A stretch of DNA of 64,000 nucleotides from Mayamaea pseudoterrestris (GCA_027923505.1 BROI01000027.1:359633-423632); one strand, 5' to 3'. Positions 29,217 through 42,084 are shown, counted from the first letter of the stretch. A program made the numbers and translations. The notes: a model not told the origin generated them from the sequence alone.

Positions 29217-31256
29217 TTATGTCTCCTTTGACATGTTCCATTCTCAGTAACTCACACCTGCTCACCATGCAATGATGGTAGCATCGGCATCAAGAAAATG
29301 GACCAATCCAGTGACCTGGTCCACAGCCACAGTTACAGCAGTATTATGTGCAATCTCTGCACCATAAAATTGCTGTGTCCAACCTTCCTTGAAACGAACA
29401 GCAATACCAATGCCATCATACAAAAAGTACTGGTATATAATCCAGGATGCAGGAAAGGCACCAGAAACAGCATAAGCACAATGTGTTGGAACTGAGAAGT
29501 TTTGTTTAACTGTCCCATTCTTGTTCAACACTGTAAACATCTCTCGCATCTTTAACAGATACAAGTATATGTCACGCTTTGATGGATCGCGTCGCCACTC
29601 TTCAAGTACCTTGTCAGCTCGGGCTCAAAACACTGGTAGTAATTTGTCATTTTTGTCCTCATGGCTAGTATTCGCAAAGGACAACCACTCAGTTAGGTAG
29701 CCTGTTGTGAGAATCTTGATACTGTTATGGCCAAGTGCTTGAAGTTGCTTGCTGCCCACGAGAACTGCCTGCAAAAATTCATTGACACCCTCATCCAAAG
29801 CAAAAGCAGCTGCAACAGTTACATGTTCCAGCGCATTTACTGCAGCATTGCAAATGGGGACAAAGAAATCATGCCACTCTTGTCGGTAGTACTGATGCTC
29901 TGTGGCACAGAATTGCAAGGGCTTCCTGCCTGCTATGTTGGTGAAACGCCTACAAAAATATCCATTTTAGCCAATGATATCAGAGGAATTTTGTCCACCA
30001 AATATTGTTGCCCCATATGTAAAGTCAATGAGGCCATAAAGCTGGGGATCTAGTTGAGTGAAAGCATTCTTGAGACGTCCCCATTCAACCACCTTGACAC
30101 CATCCGGCGGAATGCTTGTTGGTCTTATATTGTGCTCTTCACAATGTGTGTCAGGCGTTTCATCTAGGTTGACATCGCCAGCCTCACAAGCCTTGTTGTT
30201 GGCAGCTTTATTTTGGTCATTAGCAAGTACAATTTGGACGCCGCCTGGAAACTCTTCTGTAACATCAACCATCTGCAACTCAATAATATTATCCTTTGCC
30301 AACTTCCTGACCCATTTGTTATGCTTTTCAGTGTTGCGAAGGTCCTGTTTCAACAACTTTAAGTCTGTTTTCGTCAACAAACCATACTTTCCAGCTTTCC
30401 GCTTGCCAAGCAGAGGGACAGCAAAAAGCTTGGCCTCGGTCGTGCGCAATCCACCTTTAATCTTGCAACCCTCCCGGCAGCGGGCTTCTTCAACATGCAT
30501 GCAAACCGTTGTGCACCTTGCATCACAAAACCGCTTAGTATGCTTGCCTGAGCAGTTTCTGCGCTTCTTTGCTGGCTGTGCCTCTGGCTTGGAATCTTCC
30601 GCTGTCGGCACTACGTAGGCCTTTGAATAGTCCGTCTTGACAGGCTCCTTTATATTTTGGGGAATGACAGTCATGAATACCTTATCTGGACCATTGGGAT
30701 CCATTTGAACGCACTTGTCTTGGTGGTCAAGATTCGCAATAATATTGCCAATTTGGAGCGGCGCACAAGGCAGTCCTGACAGGAGGTTGAGAAACTTGCA
30801 GGACGTGTGCTCCAAGTCATGATATGGCACTGTCCTGATGGTGAAGTATTGCTCAAATGCCGTAATTGGAGCATTGGCTGGAAGGACTGAGAATGGGTAA
30901 ATGATGCGTCCATCTTGCTCGATGGCTTCACAGTGGCATTCCATGAAGGTGACGCTCAACTCTCACCCATTGTAATGCGCGCTCATGAACACGCCAAACA
31001 GATAGTCCTCACTGTGCTTGAACTTGACGACACATCCATAGTTGCAACCGTGCTTGTCGGGATTTAAATTGGTGTTGGGCACGTAAATGGTGCGCGACTT
31101 CATGCCTTCTTCCGTCAAATTCCATCATTATCCTGTCAATCAAATAGTTTCCAATGTGGCTGACCCCAGTTTTGGCATATACGCGAGCGCGTCTCCCGTT
31201 CCAGTGGTTTTGGACCAGTCGCAGAAGAGCGCCTTGTGGGCAGTGCATGGAGGCAT
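29217..31256 (-). pseudogene. YLPKLG-family gene, copy 3 (680 codons, eight nonsense codons)
   Basis: A single frame from ATG 31256 (MPPCTAHKALFCDWS) to TAA 29217 with no frameshift. Its longest open part is 30959-29967 (330 residues). Stops: TGA and then TAA-TGA near 31,120-31,140, TGA at about 30,960, TAA at 29,967, TGA at 29,625, TGA at 29,262 and TGA near 29,250; six of eight are TGA. Two of these replace Arg of copy 1 (CGA there). Cys-rich middle (KKRRNCSGKH, CDARCTTVC, CREGCK) is better preserved than in copies 1 and 2 and could be a zinc-binding module. Paired divergently with a CxxC gene start at 31508. Confidence 0.65.
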
Positions 31257-31507
31257 GGTAATGGTGAGCAGGAGTATAAGAGTTGTTTCACGTCGTTTTG
31301 TGAGGCCGCGAGGTGCGTTGATTGGTGATGTGCGTGCTTACGCATCGGATGGAACGAGTTTGAATGGCGCTCGTTCATTCCATTTGAGTCGTACTGGTAC
31401 TCACCGTCTCGGTCGCAACGAAACATCAGCAGGCATGATGACCATGGAGGGAGAAAGGATGTTTATTGATTAACGGCACACCGTCAAACTACATTTGTAG
31501 CAGAAGC
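31257..31507. promoter_or_regulatory. Divergent promoter region of the YLPKLG / CxxC pair (copy 3)
   Basis: Diverged homologue of 18664-18903 with the same landmarks (GGATGGAACGAGTTT, ACTGGTACTCACCGTCTCGG, ACCATGGAGGGAGAAAGGATG) and the same spacing, while the flanking genes are both broken. Confidence 0.45.
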
Positions 31508-31548
31508 ATGACGCAGCAGCATCATCATTCGTTTGATCCTACCTGGCT
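31508..31548 (+). pseudogene. CxxC gene, copy 3: 5' end only
   Basis: MTQQHHHSFDPTWL matches the start of copies 1 and 2. At about 31549 the sequence changes completely to a retroelement relic, so the gene was cut after 14 codons. Confidence 0.6.
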
Positions 31549-32329
31549 AGAAACCAGAAAAACAAAAACAACATCACGACAAATAATTGAACCAACCGAA
31601 AACATCAACAAGTGGCACAAATCAGCAAAATTCCTCTGCAAGAGCTCCGTGCAAATCAACCGGTATGTCTTAAAAGCTCCTGCTTTGTTAGTACGTTGGC
31701 GCAATGGCACCGACTGTTCCAGTGCTGCATTTCGCAAACTTTTTCAACAATTGAGTCGCCGCACTCCTCCAATCTGAGCTCCAGTGTTTAAATAAAAACA
31801 ATTATGCCTTTTTCATGCGCTGCATGGATCCCTGGGGTGCAATGTAAAGGACTGTGCGCGACATCACATTGTGCTCCCAGACCCAACTGGAACTTGGACG
31901 CGCGACAAACTTTGCCCGCTTCTTGAATTTTTTTGCCAGCCAGCAGTAGCTGCCATTTTGGAAACATCAGCTGAGTTTAACGCAGCATCATCTTGACTCC
32001 AACAAGGTGAAGCACTTGATCTCGACACATTGTCCGCGATGCCGGCGGGCGCACTGGCAGCACAGGTTGGGCAACGCTCCAATTATCCCAATTGTGCATT
32101 TTTAAATAACAACTATAGAAAAATCACACAAATTAACACTGAACTGGACTGCTGCAACAAGGCTGAGATGACACAATCGCTATTGCCGGTGGAGCCAATG
32201 GACATTGAACCGGCAAACGTTCTCGTGGAACAGTGGCACCCTGTCCCACCGTCGACTCCAGCCACCGTATCCATTTGCGACCAACCCTTGCGCAACATTC
32301 TGCCACATATTCCACCCACTGGCGTGTGA
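31549..32329 (+). pseudogene. Retroelement gag-like relic with nonsense codons
   Basis: One frame continues from 31549 to TGA 32327 with stops only at TGA 31775, TAA 31793 and TGA 31994. Visible pieces: VLKAPALLVRWRNGTDCSS, then FHALHGSLGCNVKDCARHH (Cys-x5-Cys-x3-His-His, zinc-knuckle-like), then a Pro-rich acidic region MDIEPANVLVEQW. This looks like the gag side of a retroelement whose RT N-terminus may be the relic at 32623. Confidence 0.4.
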
Positions 32330-32622
32330 CCAGTTTGACTCACACAATGCAAACATCGCAAACCAACTCGTGCCTCCTTTGTGACTCGATACCACTTTCT
32401 GGCAACCATCTTGGCCCCAGTTTGGCAATTTTTAATGGACACGGATTCAGGAAACCTACAGTCTGCCTATCCTGATTTCTTACACCCAGTCTTTGGTTCA
32501 ACAACCATCATGCATCCTGATCCTTGCATTTGGCTTAGACAAAAATTTGGTTGGGGCAAAGCGACTCCTGATATTTCGATGCAACATGCACAGCCATCAC
32601 ATCACATGGCCTTACACCTGGT

Positions 32623-32874
32623 TTGGCAATGGCTACAGTCTCAGATTGTCAAACAATGGCTGCTGTTGAGCCTTGTTGGGATAAATACGCACTTCTGCGC
32701 CAGCGTGCAGCAACACAGGCCGTCCCACACCTACGCGTTCCTCGCCAATTTCTGGCTGACGACGACTTGCCTATCAGCATGACTAGAGCAAACGACATGG
32801 GCGCAGCCCTTCTGCGCTTTGATTTTAAGTATGGCGACTTACTGCGCTGGCTAGGTGATGAATATGGACATTGA
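32623..32874 (+). pseudogene. Probable N-terminal piece of a reverse-transcriptase ORF
   Basis: Reads WDKYALLRQRAATQAVPHLR, LPISMTRANDMGAALLRFDF and LLRWLGDEYGH before a stop. The segment around LRFDF..LLRWLGDEY resembles the region ahead of the RT fingers in retroelements of protist genomes. No RT catalytic motif is present. Another relic at 45390 supplies RT and RNase H motifs of a similar type. Confidence 0.3.
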
Positions 32875-32939
32875 GGCTTACAAAAATGAGGGAGGCAAGC
32901 ATTGGTTTCCGTCCACGGCTGGCAACGGGCCATCAATGC

Positions 32940-33345
32940 ACGCGAGCACATTCCATCCATGAGGCTTACCTAAATATGACGCAAGGCTTATTTACTCATG
33001 ACGCCATTCATGGATGCAGCTGAGCCATCAAAGCCTTCCATCCAGGTGACAAATATTATTTGTGACAATACGTCATTGCTGCATATCAGCTTGGGACATG
33101 CCATCAAGGCGTTCCATCCAGGAGGCATATGTATTTGTGACGTTATGTCATTGCTGCAGCTTGGATGGGCCATCAAAGCGTTCCATCCCAGAAGGCCTTT
33201 GTATGCCATCAACATGTGTAAGAATTTAAACATAAGGCTTATGTATTTGTGATGCAACTTCTTGTTCCAGCCACGCAAGCAACGCCAAGCAATGACACAT
33301 ATCATACACCGCGGCTTTGACGGGCCTTGTCATTTTCTTGCTCAC
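32940..33345 (+). repeat. Flank unit upstream of acidic gene 3
   Basis: Homologue of 12,050-12,480 in the same order (GACGCCATTCATGGATGCAGC, TTCCATCCAGG blocks, ATAAGGCTTATGTATTT). Confidence 0.65.
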
Positions 33346-33364
33346 AATGAATCCATCGCCACAA

Positions 33365-33825
33365 TCAGCACAAGTGCAGATTGCCCTCCGTCGCTCGGCT
33401 GTTTCTTTCCGCGGTGCAAGGCTCTGTCCGGTCTAGCTGCCCAACAGGAGGCAGCGATGTCCATGTAGGTTGCGTATGCTATGTGACCCGGAAATCCGGG
33501 TCCCTGAGCAACCACGTCATCGATGATGACTGGCAGCGAGTCCTGTCTTGACAGGAGTCGCCTCAACCCGGGTGGGTGGGTGGGTGGGACAAACAAACAA
33601 ACAAGCTGGCTAGACAACAGGGTTGGCAAGCAAGCAAGCAAGAGGAATGAGAGGCATCGGATGGGGATCGGCAACTCGGTCTGTGGTTGTCGGTCCTCCA
33701 TTGATGTCGCATCTGACGTGTCCCGAACCATCGATGATGTGTATCACTCAGAGTGTACTCATAAGGTATCTTATGAGTGTCCCCAAGGCAGTCTCCTCGA
33801 AGCATCCGCCCTGAGCCGGATCATT
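33365..33825. other. ~460-bp insertion upstream of acidic gene 3
   Basis: Relative to acidic gene 1, sequence between ATCCATCGCCACA and ATTGCCACCCCATTC is extra. It contains (GGGT)n at 33572-33590, (ACAA)n at 33590-33603 and (GCAA)n microsatellites, and a perfect hairpin-like ACTCATAAGGTATCTTATGAGT at 33757-33778. No coding region. Possibly a short non-autonomous element or spacer; identity unknown. Confidence 0.45.
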
Positions 33826-33898
33826 GCCACCCCATTCTTAGCATCAACCATGAATATAATCCATTGCCATCAATGCCACCCCATTCTTACCATCAACC

Positions 33899-34703
33899 AT
33901 GAATATGGATCACAATCCTCCGTTTGATGCAGCAACTGCAGTTGTAGTTCCTTTCTGACAGCAGCTCAACAACATGTCGAGGGAGCTCAACAACATCCTG
34001 GTGGAGCACATCATGTGGAATCAGCGATGCAGCAAGCAACAGCACACCTTGGATCAATTGGACTGCATTGCTCCCTCTGGTCTGGAGCAAGGAAATTGGT
34101 GGTGCTGCCAGGCAAATGAGTCCATGTCACGTGAGCTGTACCTGTATCACACAAATGGCCTCTCTGACATGCGCGAGTTGGATGAGGAGGAGGCTGGTGA
34201 CAGTGACAATGACAGCAACCTTGAGCTCAATAATGAGCTCCATGACAATAATGTAGAGGAGGAGGATGGCACCACCAGTCATGTCTCTTTTGACAGTGAG
34301 GAGGAGATGGATGAGCACAGCAAATTGATGGATGGTGAAGAGTCGGACAAAGAATACGGATGGCAAGGAGCTGCATGGCAAAGAGACAGACGGCAAAGAG
34401 TTGGACAAAGAGACGGACAAAGAAGAGTCAGACAAAGAGGCGGATGGTGAAGAGTTGGATGAAAGGCGGATGGCGAGGACCTGCATTGCAACAAGACGGA
34501 TGGCGAAGAGACAGATGAAGAGTTGGATGATGAGTTGGATGAAGAATTGGACAAAGAGCAGGTGGCGAGGAGCTGCATGGCAACGAGGTGGATCACAATG
34601 AGAATGCAGTTGCAATGGGAAGCATGGCCGCCAAGACGGAAGCAATTGGGACTGTGAATCATCACCCAACAAACTGTGGCAGCAGCAAAGGCGGCTACTG
34701 TTA
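33899..34703 (+). pseudogene. Acidic repeat protein 3 (TGA plus frameshifts)
   Basis: Starts like gene 1 (MNMDHNPPFDAATAV at 33899), meets TGA at 33956-33958 just before CAGCAGCTC, and continues with NNMSRELNNILVEH and the acidic region. Sensible reading then changes frame near 34,350 and again at about 34,475 and 34,560, finishing with NENAVAMGSMAAKTEAIG and TAG 34701-34703. The acidic tract is much shorter than in genes 1 and 2. It is a decayed member of the family. Confidence 0.65.
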
Positions 34704-34879
34704 GAGCGACAGGTTTGGCAGTTGGGAGTTGATGGCAATGCAATCTACTGTATATACATGCATAACCCTTACTTAACAGTTTCGCATTCGTGACTGTTCA
34801 TTGATCACTGTGGATGAATGTGTAGAATTTGTGACCCGACGACAAGAGGCTGGCAATATTTGACCATGGTGATCAACGT

Positions 34880-35010
34880 GCGCTGAGGCAAGGCAAGGAA
34901 CGCAAGGATTGTCTTGTGTGCTCGCAAGCGGGACGGCTATCTTGAGTATGACTACAGGTAGGTTGTCTGTGCTGGCTGTGAAGCAATGGAGGATTCAGTT
35001 CACATGGGGG
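34880..35010 (+). pseudogene. Possible piggyBac-type zinc-ribbon relic
   Basis: RQGKERKDCLVCSQAGR is followed, after a one-base shift, by YR-stop-VVCAGCEAMEDSVH. The C-x2-C ... C-x2-C ... H order resembles the C-terminal Cys-rich domain of piggyBac-like transposases. Very short and frameshifted, so the call is weak. Confidence 0.25.
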
Positions 35011-36036
35011 GCACTACTGATGGGACGCCAAATGTGATGCACAATGACACAACAGTGTGACGGTGCATCGCTCACCTTTTGATGGATGGAGAAGAAGAAG
35101 ATGATACGACAATTAACAATGTAGATGGAGAATAAGAGAGTAGAGCATAGAATATGATAACGTAACCTTGTTGTGTGTTTAGTTCATTTTCTGTTTGTTT
35201 CCCGCAGCTCCATTCGGCTCGTTTGATGGTATGTTGTGCCTGCTGCTGCTTGCTAATGTATTTTTCCATTGCCAATCTAATGCCTGCACTTTTTTGTTTG
35301 TTTGATTAATACAGATACTTTCTTAGTAATTGGGCACATCAAGACATTCGTCAAGACAGTCGGCTCATCAAGTCACACGCCTCCCTTCTGGTTGCTGCAT
35401 CATGCATGTCGCATGCGATTGCTGCAGATTGCACCAGCATCCTTTGGCTGTTAATATTTAGTATAATATAGTCTGTTATGAGGATAAAATACAAGCTTTC
35501 CTCTATGAACTATTGACACACGAAACGCCTTGGTTAGTACCGGTGAGACAAAGCTGTTTGACCCATTGTTCCAATAGCTTTTTATATCAGCGGTGAGTGG
35601 AAGTAATCACAGAATGCAACTGGAACTACTAATTTAACTTCTATAGCTGTATCAGAGTCCATACATTCAGATCATTGGGCAGTACAGGCATCCTCCTGGC
35701 CACTTGTCTCTCATGTATCAATCGCTCAGTGGAAACAAACAACTCATTTCATACTCAGACAGGCAGCGACTGGAGCTAGATGGCTGTCCAAGTTGTCCTG
35801 CTGCTGTTTGTCATCTACTCCTTGCGGTTGCGGCTCCACCTTGACTGACATTGCAGGCAGCACTAGTACTATTCACTGACAATGACTGTAATCCTGCATG
35901 CGCCACCTCCTGCTCAACCAATTCAATCAAGCTCACTGATGCTGCATCCGAAATTACTGCGGAAGAATCAGTACTGCTGCTGCAACGTGTCTTGCATCAT
36001 GATTAACCTTTTGCTTCCTCCTCATTCTCCTCTGCA
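35011..36036. other. Spacer with one possible minus-strand exon
   Basis: Mostly non-coding. On the minus strand about 36,005-35,790 reads a protein-like stretch (SSTDSSAVISDAASVSLIEL, VEQEVAHAGLQSL) ending in TGA. It could be an exon of whatever gene was cut by the E1 insertion at 36041, but no start or splice sites are secure. Confidence 0.35.
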
Positions 36037-36041
36037 GAGCC

Positions 36042-36395
36042 TGTCAGCCAATTACATGATTGAATACTCGAATGCTCTTGTCGCATGCGACATGAGCTAT
36101 GCATCAATACCTGGCTCGTGTGTGAATCGCCTGTTAATTAAGGACGATCGCCTGTTGGATCTATTCAACGGGAGCACATGGACAGTTACATACAAATTTA
36201 GCGGACGCTACAGGATTAGATGACTGTAGCGGGTAACTCACTTTCTATAGTATCACGTTGTTTTACCAACGTTGTAGATTGTGCCTCTTGCAATACGAGA
36301 GCAGTAAAGGAGAAGTGCACATCTCTGGTCTGCTTAAGGATTGTACAGAGGATTGAAGACCACTGTCAAGCATCTTGCAAAGAGGCCGTGTGACA
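36042..36395 (+). repeat. E1 5' LTR
   Basis: 354 bp, TGTCAGCC...GTGTGACA. Its partner is at 59859-60212. Confidence 0.93.
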
Positions 36396-36626
36396 GATCA
36401 ACAGTCTTGGTTTTATCCTGCAAAGTGAAGCTTTGGACGCAAGGCATCACCTTCCTTCCCTCAAAACTTCTTCGCAGTCGACGAGAGCAGCAACTCTCGT
36501 GGCAGCATAAAGCAGAAGCACCTTAAAAGTAAAGGGGTCTGCAATCGGATCGACTTGCAAGCGTTCCATAAACTGCAAAGATGGCTCCAAACATGGAGCA
36601 ACTTCCTCAAGAAGGGCTTGTCGGCA

Positions 36627-39600
36627 ATGATGAATCTGGCCGACGATGCAACGTATGATGCTCGCAACATCGTCACGACTCTCCAGTCGATTGGTGTCAA
36701 TGTTCGCGAGTCCCTCATGCTCATTACCGATGCTGATATCAAGGGTCTCTTATTCTCGCCGCCAGAGGAGAACATGGTTCTTCGAATCAAGAAGTGGGTG
36801 GTCGGCAAGGATAAAGCAGCCGACTGGGCGACTCTTACAATCAACAAGCTGATTAGCAAAACAAGCGATAGCGTGGCGACTCCATCGGCGACAAGCACGA
36901 GTCGTTCCTTTGAGAGCCGAATCAAAGTTGATATGAACGCGTATAAGGAGCTCAAGGACGACAGTCGCTTCCGCATATGGAATCGCAAGACGCTGATGGC
37001 AGCGTATACGCATGGACTCTCTGACATCTTTGACGAGAAGGTTGTCGCTTCGACTGATGCAGATGGCTTGAAGGAATGGAACTTAAAGCAGAGTGTCGTC
37101 ATGAGCATTTTTGTTAACACCTTGAAGACGGCAAAATCGCTGCAGATCCTCCGCAAGCACTTAAACAATCGAACGGCAAAGGCATGCTACCAGGAGCTAG
37201 TCACCGAGTATTGCAAAGGAACGTTCGGAAAGATCCAAGTGCGTAAGGCAGAGAAAGATTTGCGCGACTTCAAGTTCGATGAATCCAAGTCCCATATGAG
37301 CTTCGTTACTGGCTGGCTGAACAAGCTCAAGGATTATGAAGAGATCAAGGATGCACCCACGTCTGATGGAGACAAGCTCGAGTGGTTTACCAACGCGCTG
37401 CAAGCAAATGATGCGCTTTGTGCTGTTATTGATACAACCACCGTGCAAGATCAGCGTGATGGCAAAGATACCGACTTCAACACCCTGATTACGCTCATCT
37501 CGAGCATGGCGATCTCCAAGGACTCATATGCTTCAATTACCAAGAGCAAGCTTAAAGCAAATCAAGCTGAAACTGGGACTCCAAGCGCTAAGAAGAGCGG
37601 CGGCGGCGGTGGTTGTGGCGCTGGGCGTGGAGGAGCTGGTCGAGGCATGCAGAATCCTGGCCGCGGCACGGTTCGTGGCGGAGGTCAAGGCCAAGGCGGA
37701 CAGCAGCGTCAAGCGAATGAAGCAGCAAGCAGTACAGCTCAGTTGCCAGCGGTATCGTCTGAGGTATGGGCGACCATGGATCAAGCAGCTCGAGCGCCGT
37801 ACATCCGTCAAGCTCGTGAGCGTCGACAGCAGCACTCTCATCAAGCGGCAAACCAGGCGCAGTCAAGCAGCGGCAACGGCAATCCGAACATTGCGACCAT
37901 TCAGTTCGTAAATGAACCAAACCCTTCGACGGCAATGTCGGCTGTTACGCAGCAGACTCAGCCTCCGCAGCAGCAGCAACCCGTGCAGCAGCAGCGAGGA
38001 TACGCCGCGCATCAATTCCTTTCGAACAATCAAGCATCGATTGCTCAATCCAGTCAGCAGTCGCAGCAACCGGAGCATACCATCATGATGGGGAATCAGC
38101 GTTACCACAAGTACCGTGCAAACGCTTGTCGACTCAAGTATCGCATCAGTCGCTCGAGCGTGGGCGCTGATGACTCGTTGATTGATTGAGGCACCAACGG
38201 TGGCCTCTGGGGATCCAAGGGTCGTGTACTTGACGTATCAACCTTCCACACCATCGATATCACTGGTATTGACAAGCATGTGAAGAAGGGCGTGCCACTT
38301 GGAACGGCGGCCGCAAAGATTGTCAGCGTGGAAGGTGAGCAAATCATTGCCATCTTCAACAATTACGCCATTGGCGTCAGCGGAGCGACGATTCACGCAG
38401 CCATTCAGCTCGAGGATTTTGGGCATGAGGTCTTTGATAAGGTATCAGGCGTTGGAGGACTGCAGTTAATGAAGCATTCTGATGGAACCATTGTCCCCTT
38501 TAGCGTGGTTAATGGATTGGTCCAGCTCGCCATGGCTAATTTTACCGACGGCAAATTTAATAGCCTTCGCCACGTTATGATGATGTCGGATGCTCCCTGG
38601 GATCCGTCAAAGTACGACAATGTGCTTGATGAGCAGGTTGCGAAGGACGCTGCAGAGTTGCTCGACCATAACACTTCAACCATTGTGATGAGCAACGTCT
38701 CTAACCCCGGTCGACCAAACGATTTGCAGTCGTATCTTGAGTCTTTATCCTGCCCTTTGAGCAACTACGACCGCACGTCGTATACATTGTCCGAAGCGGA
38801 TCATTCTGTCACTGGAAATGGAGTGGGCGCGACTCATTCAAGTGGACAGCTACAAGTTGATTCATCTGTCGACAACAACAATCACGTCAATAGCGCGGAG
38901 TCTGAACCCAACGTGGATGACGATAGCGTTCCTCCATTGGTTGCGCGCGATACAAACGATGATTCTACTGCTGGCGGGTCCCGCGGCAATGACGAGTCGA
39001 TCGCTAGCCACGGCAGCAACGACAGCGACGAATGGTTTGACACCGAGGAAGATCTATTCTTCGAGTATGGGGAGGATGATGAACAAGTCTTTTCTACGCA
39101 TGATTTAAACGTTTACCAGGCGACGATGGAAGCTGGCAACATGATGGCATACATCAATCTTGCCACTCGTCCTGCTTGATCCATCTTGCCTGCTTGCCCC
39201 AACTACGATGCTTTGCACCCGTACTTCACGTGGATTCCAATCAATCATATCAAGGAAACTCTAAAGAATACAATGCAGTTTTATCGTGCGGAGAACCGTC
39301 ATCCTATGTGGCTCCATTATCGCACGCGTTTCCCCGGAGCCAACGTTAATCGTCTGGCGGAGACGGTCGCTACCGACACCATTTTCTCCGATGTGCCTGC
39401 TATTGACAACGGTATTCCCGGTCATGGCGGTTGCACAATGGCACAGCTGTACGTTGGTCTTGAGAGTTGATTGATTGAGGTATATCACATGCGGAGCAAA
39501 GGAAAGTTGCCGAGCACGTTGATGAAATTCATAAGCGAACAAGGCGCTCCACTCGAGCTCTTCTCTGACTGCACTAAGGAAGCTTGCAGCAAGGAAGTTG

Positions 39601-41689
39601 AGGAAATCCTTTGTATGATGATGATTCGGCGTCATAAACAAAGCGAGCCATACCAACAGAACCAATATCCCGCGGAGCGCGCCATTGGCGACGTCGAGCG
39701 TCAAGTGAATGTCGTCATGGATCATACTGGGACACCGGCTCCATTCTGGTTGCTTTGTACGCTGTACATTGCGAGTCTCTTTTGCGTTCTTTCCCAAGCT
39801 TCTTTACAAGGGAAGACTGCCTTTCAGCATACTACTGGCCAAGTCCCTGACATTTTGCCCTACTTGAATTTCCATTGGTGGGAGCGCGTCTCTTTCCTTG
39901 ACGACAATCCCGACAAGATGACTGATAGCATGCAACGCGCTGGTCGATTTGTTGGCGTTGCAAAGGATGTTGGAGACCAATTGACTTATTGGATCCTCAA
40001 CGAGGAGACAATGAAGGTTATTCCTCGGTCTGTTGTTGCCAAGCGCGACGATCCTGCAAACCCCAATCTCCGGCTCGATACGCCAACTGTTTCTGCTACT
40101 GCAGATGGGGAGGCATTCGTTTACACACAAGACGGCATCATTGAAGCGTTTAACTTGAGTGATAAAGACGAAGAGTCTCCAGTAACAGACAGCGGCGAGC
40201 GCTCCCCGGGTGAAACCGTCGAGAGCGACGAGTCGAGCAATCCTTCGAGCAATCCTAATCGTCCTCAAACTTGCTCACAAACTAAAGCAAACCCTTCTCC
40301 AAGCAATCGTCCCAAGTTGCCTTACTTTTTGCCTGAAGATTTGATTGATCGATCCTTTCTATACGACGCTCCAAACGGGCAACGTCTTCGAGCTGTCGTC
40401 AAGCGCAAGCTAGAAACATTGGATGCTCAGAATCATCAAAACATTAAGTTCCTCTTGCATCTTGGTAAAGACGAAGCGGAGGAGGTGATTGATTATGTTC
40501 AATTGAACGACATCTTCGAGGCTCTTGTGCTGGATGAGGTAGCTAACCCTCAACCGTGGCCGACTTACAAAGAAATCCTTTCCCACGCTGGTCCGTTCAC
40601 AAACCAGTCCCCTGAGTGGCGTGGAAGCAAGTTTAACGTATTGGTATTATGGGACGATGGCGAGGTAAAATGGGAGCCATTGAATCAATTTGGCAAAGAT
40701 GATCCCGTAAGCTGCGCCGACTATGCTCAAGACCATGGGCTGCTTGATACGGATGGATGGAAGTTTCTGCAGAAGCATGCGAGGCGAGACAAGCTCCTTA
40801 AGCGCAAGATCAAAGCAGCGAAGTCAGCTCAATCAAAACGCGGTCCACGCTACAAGTTTGGCATTCGTATCCCTCGCGACTGGCGTGAAGCTCGTTCCTT
40901 TCAAGAGGAAGCTGGCCATACCAAGTGGACTGATGCAGAGCAAGTTGAAATTGACAATCTATTTGGATACGATACGTTTAAAGACCTCGGTAAAGGCAAC
41001 AAGCAACCAAAGGGGCATCAAAAGATCCGCACCATTTGGGTCTACGATTGCAAACATGACTTTCGCCATTGAGCAAGGATGGTGGCTGGAGGGCACTTGA
41101 CGCCCGAGGCAGACGATGCTTACTTGAGCGTCGTATCATTGGAGATTATGCGCTACGCGTTGGTGATTGGAGAGCTGAATGGACTCAAGCCCATGGTCAG
41201 CGACATCGGCAATGCGTATCTCAAGGCGTACACTAAAGAGAACGTTTATTTTGTCGCTGGTCCTGAGTTTGGCCATCTTGAAGGGCATTCCCTGCTCATT
41301 GTCAAAGCTCTATACGGTCTGCGGACTAGCGGAGCTCGTTTCCATGAGCATCTAGCTGATGCTCTGCGTGACGAAGGATTCAAACCTTCACTGGCGGATC
41401 CCGACCTGTGGTTGCGAGACACTGGCAATTGCTACGAGTATATATGCGTCTGGGTTGACAACTTGCTTGCCATTCTGAAGGATCCAGAGGCGTTTTACGA
41501 GGCGCTGCGCAGCAAGTATCAGTTCAAATTGAAAGGCGTCAGGCAACCCAAGTATCATCTTGGAGGCAACTTCGGTCGCGATCCTGATGGTACGCTCTAT
41601 TGGGGAGCTCGCACGTACGTTGAAAAGCTTCTCAGCAATTACGAGCGCATGTTTGGCGGTCCTCCAAAGAAGTATTCTTCGCCGCTCGA
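36627..41689 (+). pseudogene. E1 Gag-Pol polyprotein, 5' part (four in-frame TGA)
   Basis: A single frame with no indel encodes, in order: Gag-like region (36627-37600), a Gly/Gln-rich basic linker, a protease region around ID-stop-GTNGG (38187), an integrase with ATDTIF, LFSDCTKE and YPAERAIG (39.3-39.7 kb), a chromodomain-like VLVLWDDGEVKWEPL block (40.64-40.69 kb), and an RT from VAGGHL (41.08 kb). In-frame TGA at 38187, 39177, 39468 and 41070 align with Arg, Lys, Gln and Lys of the intact E2 protein. The RT active site reads WVDNLL instead of WVDDLL (Asn codon 41460-41462), so the enzyme would be dead even if the stops were read. Upstream ATG 36581 is in another frame. Confidence 0.85.
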
Positions 41690-42084
41690 TAACACCGTTG
41701 ACGATTTCACAGTCAACGTCTTACCTCCAAAAAGCTCTGATACAGGGTCCTTGGCCACGGTCTGTACAGCTCTTGATGGAGATGGCTCGTCGAAGAGTCT
41801 TGCGCTCACCACTACACGAATACGACTGCACTCTCGTCGCAAACTTGTAGTTCTATATTGTGAGCTTATCGCTACATCGCTACATTGACCACTCGGAAGA
41901 TCATCCGATCAATCCGTTTCTTTCAATCACATTACATCAGTTGTAATCAGTCGTTCCATTCATACAACGCATCCACACGACGGTTGCGCACTTTCTTCAT
42001 TCACATGTCACATACGACAGCTGCGGACTCGACACAAGCTAATTAGGGTTCGGGCTCTTGACTTCGCCGCTCTGCGACTTGTCA
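41690..42084 (-). repeat. E2-family LTR1
   Basis: 395 bp, TAACACCGTTGACG...GACTTGTCA on the plus strand. The polyprotein stop codon lies inside it (42039-42041). Confidence 0.92.

Noticed and set aside
32113-32442. 109-codon minus-strand ORF with several Cys
   Set aside because: Antisense to the gag-like relic whose plus frame shows a zinc-knuckle-like motif and continuity over 780 bp.
36627-41689. Nuclear code reassignment with UGA as a sense codon
   Set aside because: TGA replaces Arg, Lys and Gln (and other residues in YLPKLG copy 3), and no TGA was noticed in the intact long frames (IQ gene, E2/E3, transposases, partners). Mutation is the simpler reading, though kept open in the findings.
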